From: Lachnospiraceae bacterium
Lineage (GTDB): Bacteria > Bacillota > Clostridia > Lachnospirales > Lachnospiraceae
DNA length: 64,000 nt
Assembly (NCBI GenBank): GCA_015057635.1
Contig: SVEB01000028.1
Location: forward strand, 62,001 to 126,000
Reading direction: 5' to 3'
A program made the position numbers and the translations under genes. The number at the start of each line of letters is the position of its first letter. Within the stretch, counting starts at the first letter, position 1. Positions 37,707 through 47,595 of this stretch are shown in pieces. The notes under the pieces were generated by a model that was not told where the DNA came from, searched no databases, and saw nothing but the letters and a program-made list of their open reading frames with translations.

Positions 37707-38684
37707 CACTTTATCCTCCGTGATTTTCCTTGCGATTTCCTCAATCCGATATTTCTCCCGATATGCTAATTTCTCGCCGTATTCTATCAGTTTCTTTATG
37801 TCATCTGCGCCTGTATCATCCATTCCCGGAATCTCTTCTTCCGTAACCCAGATCATTCGATAATAATTATGAGGCTTGTCAATGGCTTGATAGATCTTTC
37901 TCAGCTCATAATCCACAGTCTGCTCATTTCCGTTCAGCAATACATCAAACATCGGAACTGCCCAGCTAATTAATCCCCACCGTTTTACCTCGTCATAGCA
38001 GTAGCTCTTTTTATTCGTCAGGTTTCCGACGGAAAGAAGCAGGGTATCCTCAATTTTATTGTTCCCAGGAAGCTTTAAGGATTCAATTAAAGCCGTCATG
38101 GCTGGATTATTCGCTACCACCCCTCCATCTACCAGGCAGTTTACCCGTTTTTTCCCGATTGTTAGGGGCTGTGGTGGAAAATAGGTCGGAGCTGCAGTGG
38201 ATGCCATGATCGCATCTACAAGAGAATAATTTCGCTTTTCATCTTTTCGACTGCTTACGGTATTAAAGAACACCGCCTGTTTCTTTGTCATGTCATAAGC
38301 CACCATTAAGCATGGTCTTCTTAAATCTGCGATACATGCATCCCCGAAATACTCATACAGCCTTTGTTTTAACCGTCTGTTCGTATATTTTGCCCCAACG
38401 AACGGATATCCGAATCTTCTTTTAAATATGTACTCTCCCTGGTCGATATAAAGCTGCAGCACTTCCTCTGCCGAAAATTTAGAACCTCCATGGTCATTTG
38501 CAAACAAGTAAAGTCCCGTAAGAATCGCTCCTGTGCTTGTTCCTGCTATCAGATCCATATAGTCTGCAAGCCTGGCATCAGGATTTTTGCTATACTCCCT
38601 TAACTTGCGCTCTAAATCCCTTAGTACGACAGCGGATACAATTCCTTTCATCCCCCCGCCATCAATGGACAATATTTTTTTCAT
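37698..38684 (-). CDS. Patatin-like phospholipase
   Basis: MKKILSIDGGGMKGIVSAVVL, GTSTG serine motif (DLIAGTSTGAILTG), CLVDGGVVANNPA. Confidence 0.93.
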   Translation of the reverse strand: MKKILSIDGGGMKGIVSAVVLRDLERKLREYSKNPDARLADYMDLIAGTSTGAILTGLYLFANDHGGSKFSAEEVLQLYIDQGEYIFKRRFGYPFVGAKYTNRRLKQRLYEYFGDACIADLRRPCLMVAYDMTKKQAVFFNTVSSRKDEKRNYSLVDAIMASTAAPTYFPPQPLTIGKKRVNCLVDGGVVANNPAMTALIESLKLPGNNKIEDTLLLSVGNLTNKKSYCYDEVKRWGLISWAVPMFDVLLNGNEQTVDYELRKIYQAIDKPHNYYRMIWVTEEEIPGMDDTGADDIKKLIEYGEKLAYREKYRIEEIARKITEDKVPL

Positions 38685-38823
38685 CAAGACTTCATCCCTT
38701 TCCCTGAAAGTGGAATCTTCTCCTACTCTTCCTCCCTGATTCTTTGCGTCATTTTGGGGCATATCGTTTCATATTCTATTATACAGCGCTATACCGGATC
38801 TAGAACCGTTTTTTAGTTTTTCA

Positions 38824-38873
38824 CAAAAAAGGAGGCTGCCATGCACTTCTTCGTGCGGCAGCCTCTTTTTTTG
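38824..38873 (-). terminator. Terminator hairpin
   Basis: AGGAGGCTGCC...GGCAGCCTCTTTTTTT. Confidence 0.75.
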
Positions 38874-38886
38874 GCAATCGGAAGAA

Positions 38887-39210
38887 TTATAAAATTTGTT
38901 TCTTCCACTGACACTGTTTCATATCCACAGTGCCATCCTCTAAAAATATAACACCTTCATTCGCCAAAAGCTCCATCTGACGGCTTCCGCCGCCAAATGC
39001 AAATGCTCTGGAAACCTCTCCTGCTTTTGTTACGACACGATAGCAAGGAATCATCTCCGGATCCGGATTGGCATGCAGTGCATATCCTACTACCTGTGCC
39101 CATCTGCGGTTTCCTGCAAGGGCAGCCACCTGTCCGTAGGATGCCACCTGTCCGCGTGGAATTTCCTTTACTACCTCGTATATTCTCTGAAATGTGCTCT
39201 TTTCTTCCAT
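38887..39210 (-). CDS. MGMT-family (methylated-DNA-protein cysteine methyltransferase-like) protein
   Basis: 107 aa; IPRGQVASYGQVAALAGNRRWAQVVGYALHANPDPEMIPCYRVVTKAG. Confidence 0.88.
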   Translation of the reverse strand: MEEKSTFQRIYEVVKEIPRGQVASYGQVAALAGNRRWAQVVGYALHANPDPEMIPCYRVVTKAGEVSRAFAFGGGSRQMELLANEGVIFLEDGTVDMKQCQWKKQIL

Positions 39211-39324
39211 TTTGCCAGACTCCTATCTAATGAAACCAATCAACCCTTATCGACTGTAATGATAAACAGAAATAAACAAGAAATCAATCCCTTAAGCGCG
39301 ATTACCTAATATTGATAAATTGCT

Positions 39325-40674
39325 TTACTCTGCTGAGATGTCCAGCCTTTTCCCTTCCATCTGGTGCATGAAATAGTATCCGCCGCCTAAAACGACCGCA
39401 CAGACTGTTAAGTATAAGATAAATAACGGATGGCTGATTGTTCCTGTTAAAATGATCAGGGATCCGATAATGGCCATAACCGGAACAAAATATCCCATAA
39501 ATTTATTCTTGATCTCACCCTTCTTTGCAAGACGAATCACAACCACATACAGCAGGATATAGCTTACATAACTAAAGCATACCGGAACTTCCGATACATC
39601 CGGAAGCCCCGCCTTCTGTGAGAAATAATTGACTGCATACCACGCACTCGCAATTACATAGGCAAGAATCGCAGAATTTACCGGCATCATGCCAAATCTT
39701 TTTGATTTTTTTGTAAGTATACCGCTCATCGGAAGCAGACCTTTTAATGCAACGGAATATGGAAGCTGAATAAATCCAAGAATCAGCCCGTTTAAGGTTC
39801 CTAAAACCGATATGATGACAAATACTAAGATTAACTTTCCGCCGATATGCCCGAATATCTGACTTGCTGCAAGGAATACGCTGTCATTTCCCTTTGCCAT
39901 TACCGTATCTGTGCCAAGCAAGGATGTAATTCCTACAAAGTACAGGATATAGCATGCCAAAATAACAAGCGGTGAAATGATTAAGGCAATCGGAAGATTG
40001 CGCTTCGAATTCTTGATCTTATGTCCAATAGAAACCGCAACAATCCATCCATCATAGGAAAATGCGATTGGTGCAAATGCTGTAAGCCATCCGGCTGATA
40101 CGCCTGCGCTCTTTATGGTCTCAACATCATGTGAGATAACGGCACCCGGTTTCCCATACCTCAGTCCAATTACGGCAAATAGCAACAGCGGAATCAGCTT
40201 GATAATCATAGACGCATTCTGAAAGTATCCGCCTACTGCTGCGGAAAGCATATTCATTGCGAAAAAAAGTGTCATAATAACAAAACCAGTCATCATCTGA
40301 TTATTTAATGTTTCTTCAATCTGAAAGAGCTGACACACATAGATGCCGCTTACCCAGGCAACTACGGGTACTAGTGTACCTAAATAAAAAATAACCTGAA
40401 ACCATCCGAGAGCCCCGGCGGCCTTTCTTCCTACAAACTCTTCTGCATACCCAATCACACCACCGGATGCATCGCTGCGGCCGGCAAGCTGTGCAATTGT
40501 CAGACATCCGAATATAATTGCAATTGCTGCTATTAAAAAAACTGCTATTCCAAGCAACATATTTCCATCCGTATACTGCAGTATATCATCGGATTTAAAA
40601 AAGATACCAGATCCGATAACAATTCCCGTGATCATTGTTATGGTGGTAAACAATCCATATTTCTTCTCTTGCAT
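39325..40674 (-). CDS. APC-family amino acid permease
   Basis: 12-TM protein, YGLFTTITMITGIVIGSGIFFKSDDIL; start placed at MQEKKYG. Confidence 0.9.
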   Translation of the reverse strand: MQEKKYGLFTTITMITGIVIGSGIFFKSDDILQYTDGNMLLGIAVFLIAAIAIIFGCLTIAQLAGRSDASGGVIGYAEEFVGRKAAGALGWFQVIFYLGTLVPVVAWVSGIYVCQLFQIEETLNNQMMTGFVIMTLFFAMNMLSAAVGGYFQNASMIIKLIPLLLFAVIGLRYGKPGAVISHDVETIKSAGVSAGWLTAFAPIAFSYDGWIVAVSIGHKIKNSKRNLPIALIISPLVILACYILYFVGITSLLGTDTVMAKGNDSVFLAASQIFGHIGGKLILVFVIISVLGTLNGLILGFIQLPYSVALKGLLPMSGILTKKSKRFGMMPVNSAILAYVIASAWYAVNYFSQKAGLPDVSEVPVCFSYVSYILLYVVVIRLAKKGEIKNKFMGYFVPVMAIIGSLIILTGTISHPLFILYLTVCAVVLGGGYYFMHQMEGKRLDISAE

Positions 40675-40868
40675 GTTGGATTCTCCCATCTTAATTTATT
40701 GCTATGTCACTAAAACGCGTTACTGCGTTAAACACCAAGGGTAAACGATCTCCCTATTACATATGTTTATCATAATATTATGAAAAATTATCAATTGCAA
40801 TCGTTTTCTTCCATATTTTCAAATAACTACATTTGTCTTCTACTCTAGTACATGAAAGAAGTAACGTA

Positions 40869-40906
40869 AAAGAGGCTGTCACACGCTCACCGTATGACAG
40901 CCCCTT
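40869..40906 (-). terminator. Terminator of spoVT copy 1
   Basis: AGAGGCTGTCACACGCTCACCGTATGACAGCCCCTT. Confidence 0.7.
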
Positions 40907-40913
40907 CCTTATC

Positions 40914-41459
40914 TTAGTTTTCCATCTGACGGCCAAGGAATGCCGCAGCTGTTGCCGCAAGCTTCACTTCCACGTCACCAAGCTTATTCTTTGCATCCTT
41001 AGTTAAGATCATAACCGCACCGATGGCATCTCCTTCGCTGATAATAGGAGAGATTACTTCATATGCGATATCGTCATCATCATTTGCAATACGTACAAAA
41101 CCTCTTTCCTCTTTTCCTGCTGTGATGCTTTCACGGTCGTTGATTAAGATTTCTAAGTCCTTGCTGATGGATCTTCCCATCCATTCCTTCTTGCCAGAAC
41201 CTGCAACCGCTACAAACTGATCTTTATCCGCAACGATCACGATATGACCTGTTGTCTGTGCAATTGCTTCTGCATACTGTTTTGCAAACTGACCTAACTC
41301 ACCGATTGGGGAATACTTCTTTAAGATGATTTCTCCTTCACGGTCAGTGAAAATTTCTAATGGATCCCCTTCACGAATTCGTAATGTCCTTCTAATTTCC
41401 TTTGGGATAACAACTCTGCCCAAGTCATCGATTCTTCGTACAATTCCTGTTGCTCTCAT
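40914..41459 (-). CDS. spoVT: SpoVT-like AbrB-family regulator, copy 1
   Basis: 181 aa; MRATGIVRRIDDLGRVVIPKEIRRTLRIREGDPLEIFTDREGEIILKKYSPIGEL. Confidence 0.95.
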   Translation of the reverse strand: MRATGIVRRIDDLGRVVIPKEIRRTLRIREGDPLEIFTDREGEIILKKYSPIGELGQFAKQYAEAIAQTTGHIVIVADKDQFVAVAGSGKKEWMGRSISKDLEILINDRESITAGKEERGFVRIANDDDDIAYEVISPIISEGDAIGAVMILTKDAKNKLGDVEVKLAATAAAFLGRQMEN

Positions 41460-41862
41460 ATCGCATGTTCCTCCATCTTTCTATTCTTATTTTTACGATT
41501 ACATTCCTTTGCAATTCTGATGTTTTAATAACATGGCTTTGCCATACTAAATAGCATCTTCTGCCCATTTCTCAAAAAAATGTCATCACATAAAAAAAGA
41601 TACCTGACCAGATAGCAGATTCTTCTACTATGGCGGTAAACAATTTATTTTTCTCGTATATTTTCTCTCTTGTAGTCCGGATTTTTATTCTCTATCCGTC
41701 TTATTCCGTATTAAAACAAAATTAGATGCTTCTCATCATAATTTTACATGTTACATCATATTATGAAAAATTATCATTTGCAATCATTTTTTTTCATTTT
41801 CGCCAAAAAACTACATCTTAATTTGTATTTTGTGGATTTCTTGAGAGCTTTCCTATAAACAA

Positions 41863-41914
41863 AAAAGGAACTGCAATACCAGAATATTCGGCTTCTGGCA
41901 TTACAGTTCCTTCT
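41863..41914 (-). terminator. Terminator of spoVT copy 2
   Basis: AAGGAACTGCAATACCAGAA...TTCTGGCATTACAGTTCCTT. Confidence 0.75.
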
Positions 41915-41917
41915 TTA

Positions 41918-42463
41918 TTAATTTTCCATCTGACGTCCTAAAAATGCGGCTGCTGTTGCGGCAAGCTTGATTTCTGCATCGCCTAACTTTAACTTTGCAT
42001 CCTTTGTCAGAATCATAACTGCTCCAATCGCATCTCCCTCGCTAATAATCGGAGCAATTACTTCATATACAATATCTTCATCATCGCTTGTGATTCGAAC
42101 AAATCCTTTATCCTCTCTTCCAACAGCGATACTTTCACGATCATTGATTAATGTCTCTAAGTCCTTGCTAATTGGTTTTGTCACCCAGTCCTTCTTAGCA
42201 GTACCTGCAACAGCTACGAACTGATCTTTATCGGTAATCACAACAATATGTCCGGTTGTCTGTCCAATTGAATCAGCATACTGCTTCGCGAACTGGCCTA
42301 ACTCGCCAATTGGTGAATATTTCTTTAAAATAATTTCACCTTCACGATCAGTGAATATCTCCAAAGGATCTCCTTCACGGATTCGCAGTGTCCTTCTGAT
42401 TTCTTTCGGAATAACTACTCTACCCAAATCATCTATCCGTCGTACGATTCCTGTCGCTTTCAT
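41918..42463 (-). CDS. SpoVT-like AbrB-family regulator, copy 2
   Basis: 181 aa; near-identical to 40914..41459. Confidence 0.93.
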   Translation of the reverse strand: MKATGIVRRIDDLGRVVIPKEIRRTLRIREGDPLEIFTDREGEIILKKYSPIGELGQFAKQYADSIGQTTGHIVVITDKDQFVAVAGTAKKDWVTKPISKDLETLINDRESIAVGREDKGFVRITSDDEDIVYEVIAPIISEGDAIGAVMILTKDAKLKLGDAEIKLAATAAAFLGRQMEN

Positions 42464-42578
42464 ACAGCATGTTCCTCCATTTTACATTATATAGTCTTAA
42501 GATGAATTCTCATATTTAAGTTTTATGTCTATATTGTTTGTAAAATCAAGGAATTTATACCTTAGTGGCCTAACATAT

Positions 42579-44447
42579 TTATTCGATTTCGCTTGTTTTT
42601 ATGATAAATTTAACACTTCCCTTGCAGTCAGATGCAATGTCTGTGAAGCTTTCATAGCTCTTGCCTGCACTTACGACAGCATCCAGTCTGTTGATCACAT
42701 CCTTGATGTCACCGTTGAATGTATCGATTACTTTTAATACAGCATCCTGATGGAATGTTTCCATACCTTCTTTTAATTCCTTGCCGCCATCTGTTAAGGT
42801 ATCAACACCTTCCGATAACTTTCCAACTGCTGTGTTTAAAGTTGCAGTTCCCTGCTGTAATGTATTCGCGGCAGCACGTAACTTCTGTGTGCCTTCCTTT
42901 AAACTTGTGCTTCCGGCTGCTAACTTAGTGATGCCTGCTTCCAGTGTCTTAGTACCTTCATAAAGCTTGCTAAGACCTGCGCTTAACTGTTCAGAACCAT
43001 TCTTAAGGGCACCTGCTGCGGTATTTAATGCAGCGATGTTCTCACTAAGTCCTGCATCGTTCATCTGGGATAAAATCTGATTTAATGCACCGATTGCACC
43101 TTCTAACTGTCCTAACTGTTCATACTGCTCACTTGTAAGATCAGCTCCAGCGGCTGCTAATTTTGCCTGTGCCGTCTTAAGCTCTTTCACCTGTGCGGTA
43201 TAAGTTTCAATTGTCTTCTGCATGGTCTGCGCCATGGAGTTCACACCAGCTGCAAGCTTTTCAGTACCAGCGCTTACCTGACCTAAGCCGCCTGCGATTG
43301 TCTTTGCCGCATTTACAGCACCCTTATCGCCTTCATATCCGGCTACAATAGTGGCTGCCCCTGCTTTGCTGCTTGCAAGACCGTCTGCCAATGTCTTCAT
43401 ATTATCATCTAATGTTGCAACTCCGCTTGCAATCTGGGAACCACCGCCTGCTAATGTGGAAACAGCGCTTGAAAGTTCACCCATCTTGCTCTGAAGAGTA
43501 ACCAATCCATCATATAAAGTACCGGAACCGGAAACAAGCTGTTCGGATGCATCGCTGATCTTATCGATCAAATCATTAATGCTGTCAACATCTTCGATTT
43601 CCGATACATCAAGGTCTGATAAAAAATCGTTTGTTGCAACTGTAATGGTCATTCCTAATGTGAAGTCTTCCACATCCGCTGTAATTTCAACGGTATCGGA
43701 TAATAAGGAGCTTGTTTTCTCATTCTTACTTAAGTTTAAGCTTTCATTTAATCCTGGAACGGCATATCCTAACACGACGTTGCGGGAACCATCGGAGAAT
43801 ACCTTGCCCTGGCTGACTTCCACATTTCTAAACTGATCCGTTGGAAGGATCACGCCGGTTGCCATTACAAATGGAACATACACATCATAGTTCTTGCCGT
43901 CTTCTTTTACGGTCTGCTGTTCCTTGTTTGTGTATTCATAACGGATGGTTACCTTGCCGCTCTTATGAAGAAGATCTTCTGCTGCAATTTCTTCCCCATC
44001 TAATAAGTAGGTCACCTTAACGGAGACTGGAAGTTCCTTTGTTGTAGTACCCTGATAATAGATATCATTTCCGGTTGTATTCCAGGTAATGCTTCCATCA
44101 TCTGCTACGGTGAATGTTTCATCCCCTTTTACGTTTACGATATCAGAAAGGTCGGAAGCATCTGCTAATGTTTCACTTCCTTCTCCGTTCTGAAGCCAGT
44201 CGCTTACGATCACATTGGAAATGGTGCCGTCCGCGCCACAGAATGCATATACAGTCTCATCCTTTGCAAAGATTCCGTTTAATACGGACTGAACCGCTTT
44301 GTCATTTTCCTGTTTTACCTCATCTGTCACTACATTGGATGAAGCCATAACTTTCTCTACTGTATTATTATTAATGTGAACCGCACCAGTTACTAATAAT
44401 GCTGCGATTGCGGTCACTGCTGTAACTTTCACAAATTGCTTTTTCAT
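42579..44447 (-). CDS. Secreted YhgE/Pip-like coiled-coil repeat protein partnered with MMPL exporter
   Basis: Signal peptide MKKQFVKVTAVTAIAALLVTGAVHINNN; heptad-like repeats ALKNGSEQLSAGLSKLYEGTKTLEAGITKLAAGSTSLKEGTQKL. Confidence 0.8.
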   Translation of the reverse strand: MKKQFVKVTAVTAIAALLVTGAVHINNNTVEKVMASSNVVTDEVKQENDKAVQSVLNGIFAKDETVYAFCGADGTISNVIVSDWLQNGEGSETLADASDLSDIVNVKGDETFTVADDGSITWNTTGNDIYYQGTTTKELPVSVKVTYLLDGEEIAAEDLLHKSGKVTIRYEYTNKEQQTVKEDGKNYDVYVPFVMATGVILPTDQFRNVEVSQGKVFSDGSRNVVLGYAVPGLNESLNLSKNEKTSSLLSDTVEITADVEDFTLGMTITVATNDFLSDLDVSEIEDVDSINDLIDKISDASEQLVSGSGTLYDGLVTLQSKMGELSSAVSTLAGGGSQIASGVATLDDNMKTLADGLASSKAGAATIVAGYEGDKGAVNAAKTIAGGLGQVSAGTEKLAAGVNSMAQTMQKTIETYTAQVKELKTAQAKLAAAGADLTSEQYEQLGQLEGAIGALNQILSQMNDAGLSENIAALNTAAGALKNGSEQLSAGLSKLYEGTKTLEAGITKLAAGSTSLKEGTQKLRAAANTLQQGTATLNTAVGKLSEGVDTLTDGGKELKEGMETFHQDAVLKVIDTFNGDIKDVINRLDAVVSAGKSYESFTDIASDCKGSVKFIIKTSEIE

Positions 44448-44475
44448 ACTGATTACCTCCTTAAATTCAAACATG

Positions 44476-46587
44476 CTAAACCGCTTTTTTAGTTTCCACT
44501 GGTTCTTCTGCTCTTCTCTTTCCTGCCTGTTTCATGCCCATTGTTGTGACACAGATGGCTGGGTCAAAAATCAATAGCATTGCCGGAAGCACAGTCAGAA
44601 CGACCACCATACTGATTAAGGCACCTCTTGCCATTAAGGAACATAAGGAACTGATCATATCAATATCGGAATATAAACCAACACCGAATGTTGCTGCAAA
44701 GAAGCTTAATGCGCTGACTACGATGGATTTCGCACTTGCAAGATGTGAAATTCTTACCGCATCTTTCTTGGAAAGGCCATGAATACGCTCTTTCTTATAA
44801 CGGTTTGTCATTAAGATCGCATAGTCAACCGTTGCACCTAACTGAATCGTACCGATTACGATAGAGGAGATGAACGGAAGCTCTGTTCCGGTATAGAATG
44901 GAATACCAAGGTTGATAAAGATGGCAAATTCAATAACGGCTACTAAGATAATTGGAAGCAGAATGGACTTAAATACAAGAGCGATGATTACGAAGATTAC
45001 CGCGATGGATAAGGTATTGACTACCTTAAAGTCCTTATCTGTGATCTGGATTAAATCTTTGGTACAAGGCGCTTCCCCTACGATCATGCCATCTTCATCA
45101 TAGCTTTTAATGATTTTATCTAACGCATCTACCTGCGCGTTTACTTCATCAGTTGCTACTTTATAACGAGATCCGACTAACATTAACTGATACTTTCCAT
45201 CATTTAAAATAGATTTGATGGAATCCGGAATCATTTCATCCGGAATGGCCGGTCCGATTAAGGAATTAAGGCCGACTGCCCATTTCACACCATCTACCTG
45301 TTCCATATCATCTGCTAACTTGATGGAATCCTTTGCCGACATGCTGCCATCGATTAATACCATATGGGTCGCGTTCATATCAAACTCATCCGCTAATTTT
45401 GTATTGGCAATGATGCTTTCTAAGTCTTTTGGAAGTGTCTCATCTAAGTTGTAATAAACGGTGGTGTGATTGTTGCCGTAGATTGCAGGTACTAATAATA
45501 CAAGGAAGATCAGTGCGAATACACCATAGCGTTTTGTCACCACTTCTGAAAGCTTTGGAACTTCTGGAAGAAGCGGTTTATGGCTGCATTTTTCAAGTGC
45601 TTTGTCAAAAATTAAGATCATGGCTGGAAGAACGGTTACACAGCAGATTACGCCGCATACAACACCTTTCGCCATAACGATTCCTAAGTCCATGCCTAGT
45701 GTAAAGCTCATAAAGCAAAGAGCGATGAAACCGGCTACTGTTGTGACGGAGCTTCCGACAATAGAGGTAACGGTCTGTGCGATCGCATGAGCCATTGATT
45801 CGTTCTTATCGTTTGGATACTTCTCCTGCTGTTCCTTGTAGCTGTGCCATAAGAAAATGGAGTAGTCCATTGTAACACCAAGCTGAAGAACTGCGCTTAA
45901 CGCTTTTGTGATATAAGAAATCTCACCAAGGAAGTAGTTTGTTCCTAGGTTATATAAGATAGCGATTCCGATACTTACTAAGAAAAGAATCGGTGTTAAG
46001 TAGGAATCCATTGTCAGCGCAAGTACGACGATGGATAATACCACGGCGATTCCGACATAAAGCGGTGTTTCCTTTTCGGAAAGCTTCTTGGTATCGGTTA
46101 CAACTGCTGACATGCCGCTTAAGAAACACTGTTCATTGGCAATGGAACGGATTTCTTCGATCGCATTCATCGTTCCGTCTGCAGATGTTGTATCATCAAA
46201 AATAATTGCCATTAAGGTAGAAGAACCGGAATTGAATACTTCATTGATCTTATCCGGAAGCAGTTCCATTGGAACATTAATATCTGCTACGCTGTCATAC
46301 CAGACTACTTTCTCTACATGTTCCACATTCTCTATCTTTTGCTTCAGTGCCGATATATCCTTGTTCTCCATTCCATCTACGATAAAGAAGGAAAATGCTC
46401 CTGTTCCAAACTCATTGACTAAGATATCCTGGCCTTTCATTGTCTCAATGTCATCCGGCAGATAAGACAGGATATCATAGTTGACTCTTGTAAATAAAAA
46501 TCCAAATACCGATGGAATCAGCAGTAATAAACTCAGAATAAAGATCGGAATTTTGTACTTAACTACTTTCTTCCCAAACTCAACCAT
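44476..46587 (-). CDS. RND/MMPL-family transporter
   Basis: Two SSD-like TM blocks (LQLGVTMDYSIFLWHSY; IQLGATVDYAILMTNRYKKER); start placed at MVEFGKKVVKYK. Confidence 0.92.
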   Translation of the reverse strand: MVEFGKKVVKYKIPIFILSLLLLIPSVFGFLFTRVNYDILSYLPDDIETMKGQDILVNEFGTGAFSFFIVDGMENKDISALKQKIENVEHVEKVVWYDSVADINVPMELLPDKINEVFNSGSSTLMAIIFDDTTSADGTMNAIEEIRSIANEQCFLSGMSAVVTDTKKLSEKETPLYVGIAVVLSIVVLALTMDSYLTPILFLVSIGIAILYNLGTNYFLGEISYITKALSAVLQLGVTMDYSIFLWHSYKEQQEKYPNDKNESMAHAIAQTVTSIVGSSVTTVAGFIALCFMSFTLGMDLGIVMAKGVVCGVICCVTVLPAMILIFDKALEKCSHKPLLPEVPKLSEVVTKRYGVFALIFLVLLVPAIYGNNHTTVYYNLDETLPKDLESIIANTKLADEFDMNATHMVLIDGSMSAKDSIKLADDMEQVDGVKWAVGLNSLIGPAIPDEMIPDSIKSILNDGKYQLMLVGSRYKVATDEVNAQVDALDKIIKSYDEDGMIVGEAPCTKDLIQITDKDFKVVNTLSIAVIFVIIALVFKSILLPIILVAVIEFAIFINLGIPFYTGTELPFISSIVIGTIQLGATVDYAILMTNRYKKERIHGLSKKDAVRISHLASAKSIVVSALSFFAATFGVGLYSDIDMISSLCSLMARGALISMVVVLTVLPAMLLIFDPAICVTTMGMKQAGKRRAEEPVETKKAV

Positions 46588-46637
46588 ACGATTAACCTCT
46601 TTTCTTTTCACTTTGTTTTTTGTGGGCCTCACAAAAA

Positions 46638-46650
46638 TGACCATTAGTCA
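46638..46650. promoter_or_regulatory. Candidate TetR-type operator 1, TGACCATTAGTCA
   Basis: Near-palindromic 13-mer upstream of the MMPL gene. Confidence 0.65.
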
Positions 46651-46679
46651 CTTACTAGTATATGTTTATACACCCAAAA

Positions 46680-46692
46680 TGACCATTGGTCA
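46680..46692. promoter_or_regulatory. Candidate TetR-type operator 2, TGACCATTGGTCA
   Basis: Perfect 6-1-6 palindrome 42 bp (start to start) from operator 1. Confidence 0.7.
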
Positions 46693-46776
46693 ATATTATT
46701 TTTCCAATTTATTGTTTTTTTATATTTGGTTTCTATTTTCATTAGAATCGTACAATCTTTCTCTGCGTTTGTTCCC

Positions 46777-46804
46777 TTGACAATTCCCCTCCCCCCGATA
46801 TAAT
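46777..46804 (+). promoter_or_regulatory. Promoter of tetR-type gene, TTGACA-N16-TATAAT
   Basis: TTGACA 46777-46782, TATAAT 46799-46804. Confidence 0.75.
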
Positions 46805-46901
46805 CTAAAAATAGAATTACATAAGCGGCAGCTTCTTTGCAAACGCAAAAATGGACTTGCAGACAGGTAAAGCTTTCGTGAAAAGAAAAGGGGTTATGAT
46901 T

Positions 46902-47516
46902 ATGGGAAAACTAGAGAATAACAAAAAAGAAAAAAAAGAAGCTTTATTGAATACCGCTTTTGAGCTCTTTACGTCAAAGGGCATTAATAAAACTTCCATA
47001 TCAGACATTGTAGAACAAGCTGGCGTTGCGAAAGGCACATTCTACTTATATTTTTCGGATAAATACGACATCCGGAACAAGCTGATTTCCCATCGTGCAA
47101 GCAAACTTTTCCATAATGCCGAAGATGCCATGAATGCAGTGCCGGCAGACAGCCTTGTATCCTTCGATGACCGCATCATCTTTATGGTTAACCATATTAT
47201 CGACCAGCTTACAGCAAATAAGTCCCTACTTAACTTTATCAGCAAGAACCTAAGCTGGGGCATCTTTAAGACAGCACTTACAACCCCGAAAGATTCTTCC
47301 GAAGTTAACTTCTATGACATTTATACAAACATGCTTGAGAAAGAATCCCGCCATTTCAAGGATCCTGAGATCATGATCTATATGATTGTGGAACTGGTAA
47401 GCTCCACCTGTTACAGTTCTATCCTCTACAGTGAACCCACATCGATTGATAAGCTGAAACCATATATCTATCAGACAATCCGACACATTATCAGTGAGCA
47501 TACGATTCCAGCATAA
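46902..47516 (+). CDS. TetR/AcrR-family transcriptional regulator
   Basis: KEALLNTAFELFTSKGINKTSISDIVEQAGVAKGTFYLYFSDKYDIRNKL; divergent from MMPL gene; start after AAAAGGGG. Confidence 0.93.
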   Translation: MGKLENNKKEKKEALLNTAFELFTSKGINKTSISDIVEQAGVAKGTFYLYFSDKYDIRNKLISHRASKLFHNAEDAMNAVPADSLVSFDDRIIFMVNHIIDQLTANKSLLNFISKNLSWGIFKTALTTPKDSSEVNFYDIYTNMLEKESRHFKDPEIMIYMIVELVSSTCYSSILYSEPTSIDKLKPYIYQTIRHIISEHTIPA

Positions 47517-47519
47517 AAA

Positions 47520-47595
47520 CAAGACTGCCCTATAAAGAGCAAGGAGCGGGAAATCGCATTCCCGTCCAGATGCTCGTAAGGCAGTCCTTTTATTT
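47520..47595. terminator. Bidirectional terminator between tetR and truA
   Basis: AAGACTGCC...GGCAGTCCTTTTATTTTT with inner GGAGCGGGAAATCGCATTCCCGTCC. Confidence 0.7.

Noticed and set aside
38887-39210. PCYRV instead of PCHRV in the MGMT-family protein as a possible novel activity
   Set aside because: The cysteine is retained and such variants occur in this family as far as I know; insufficient to claim unusual function.
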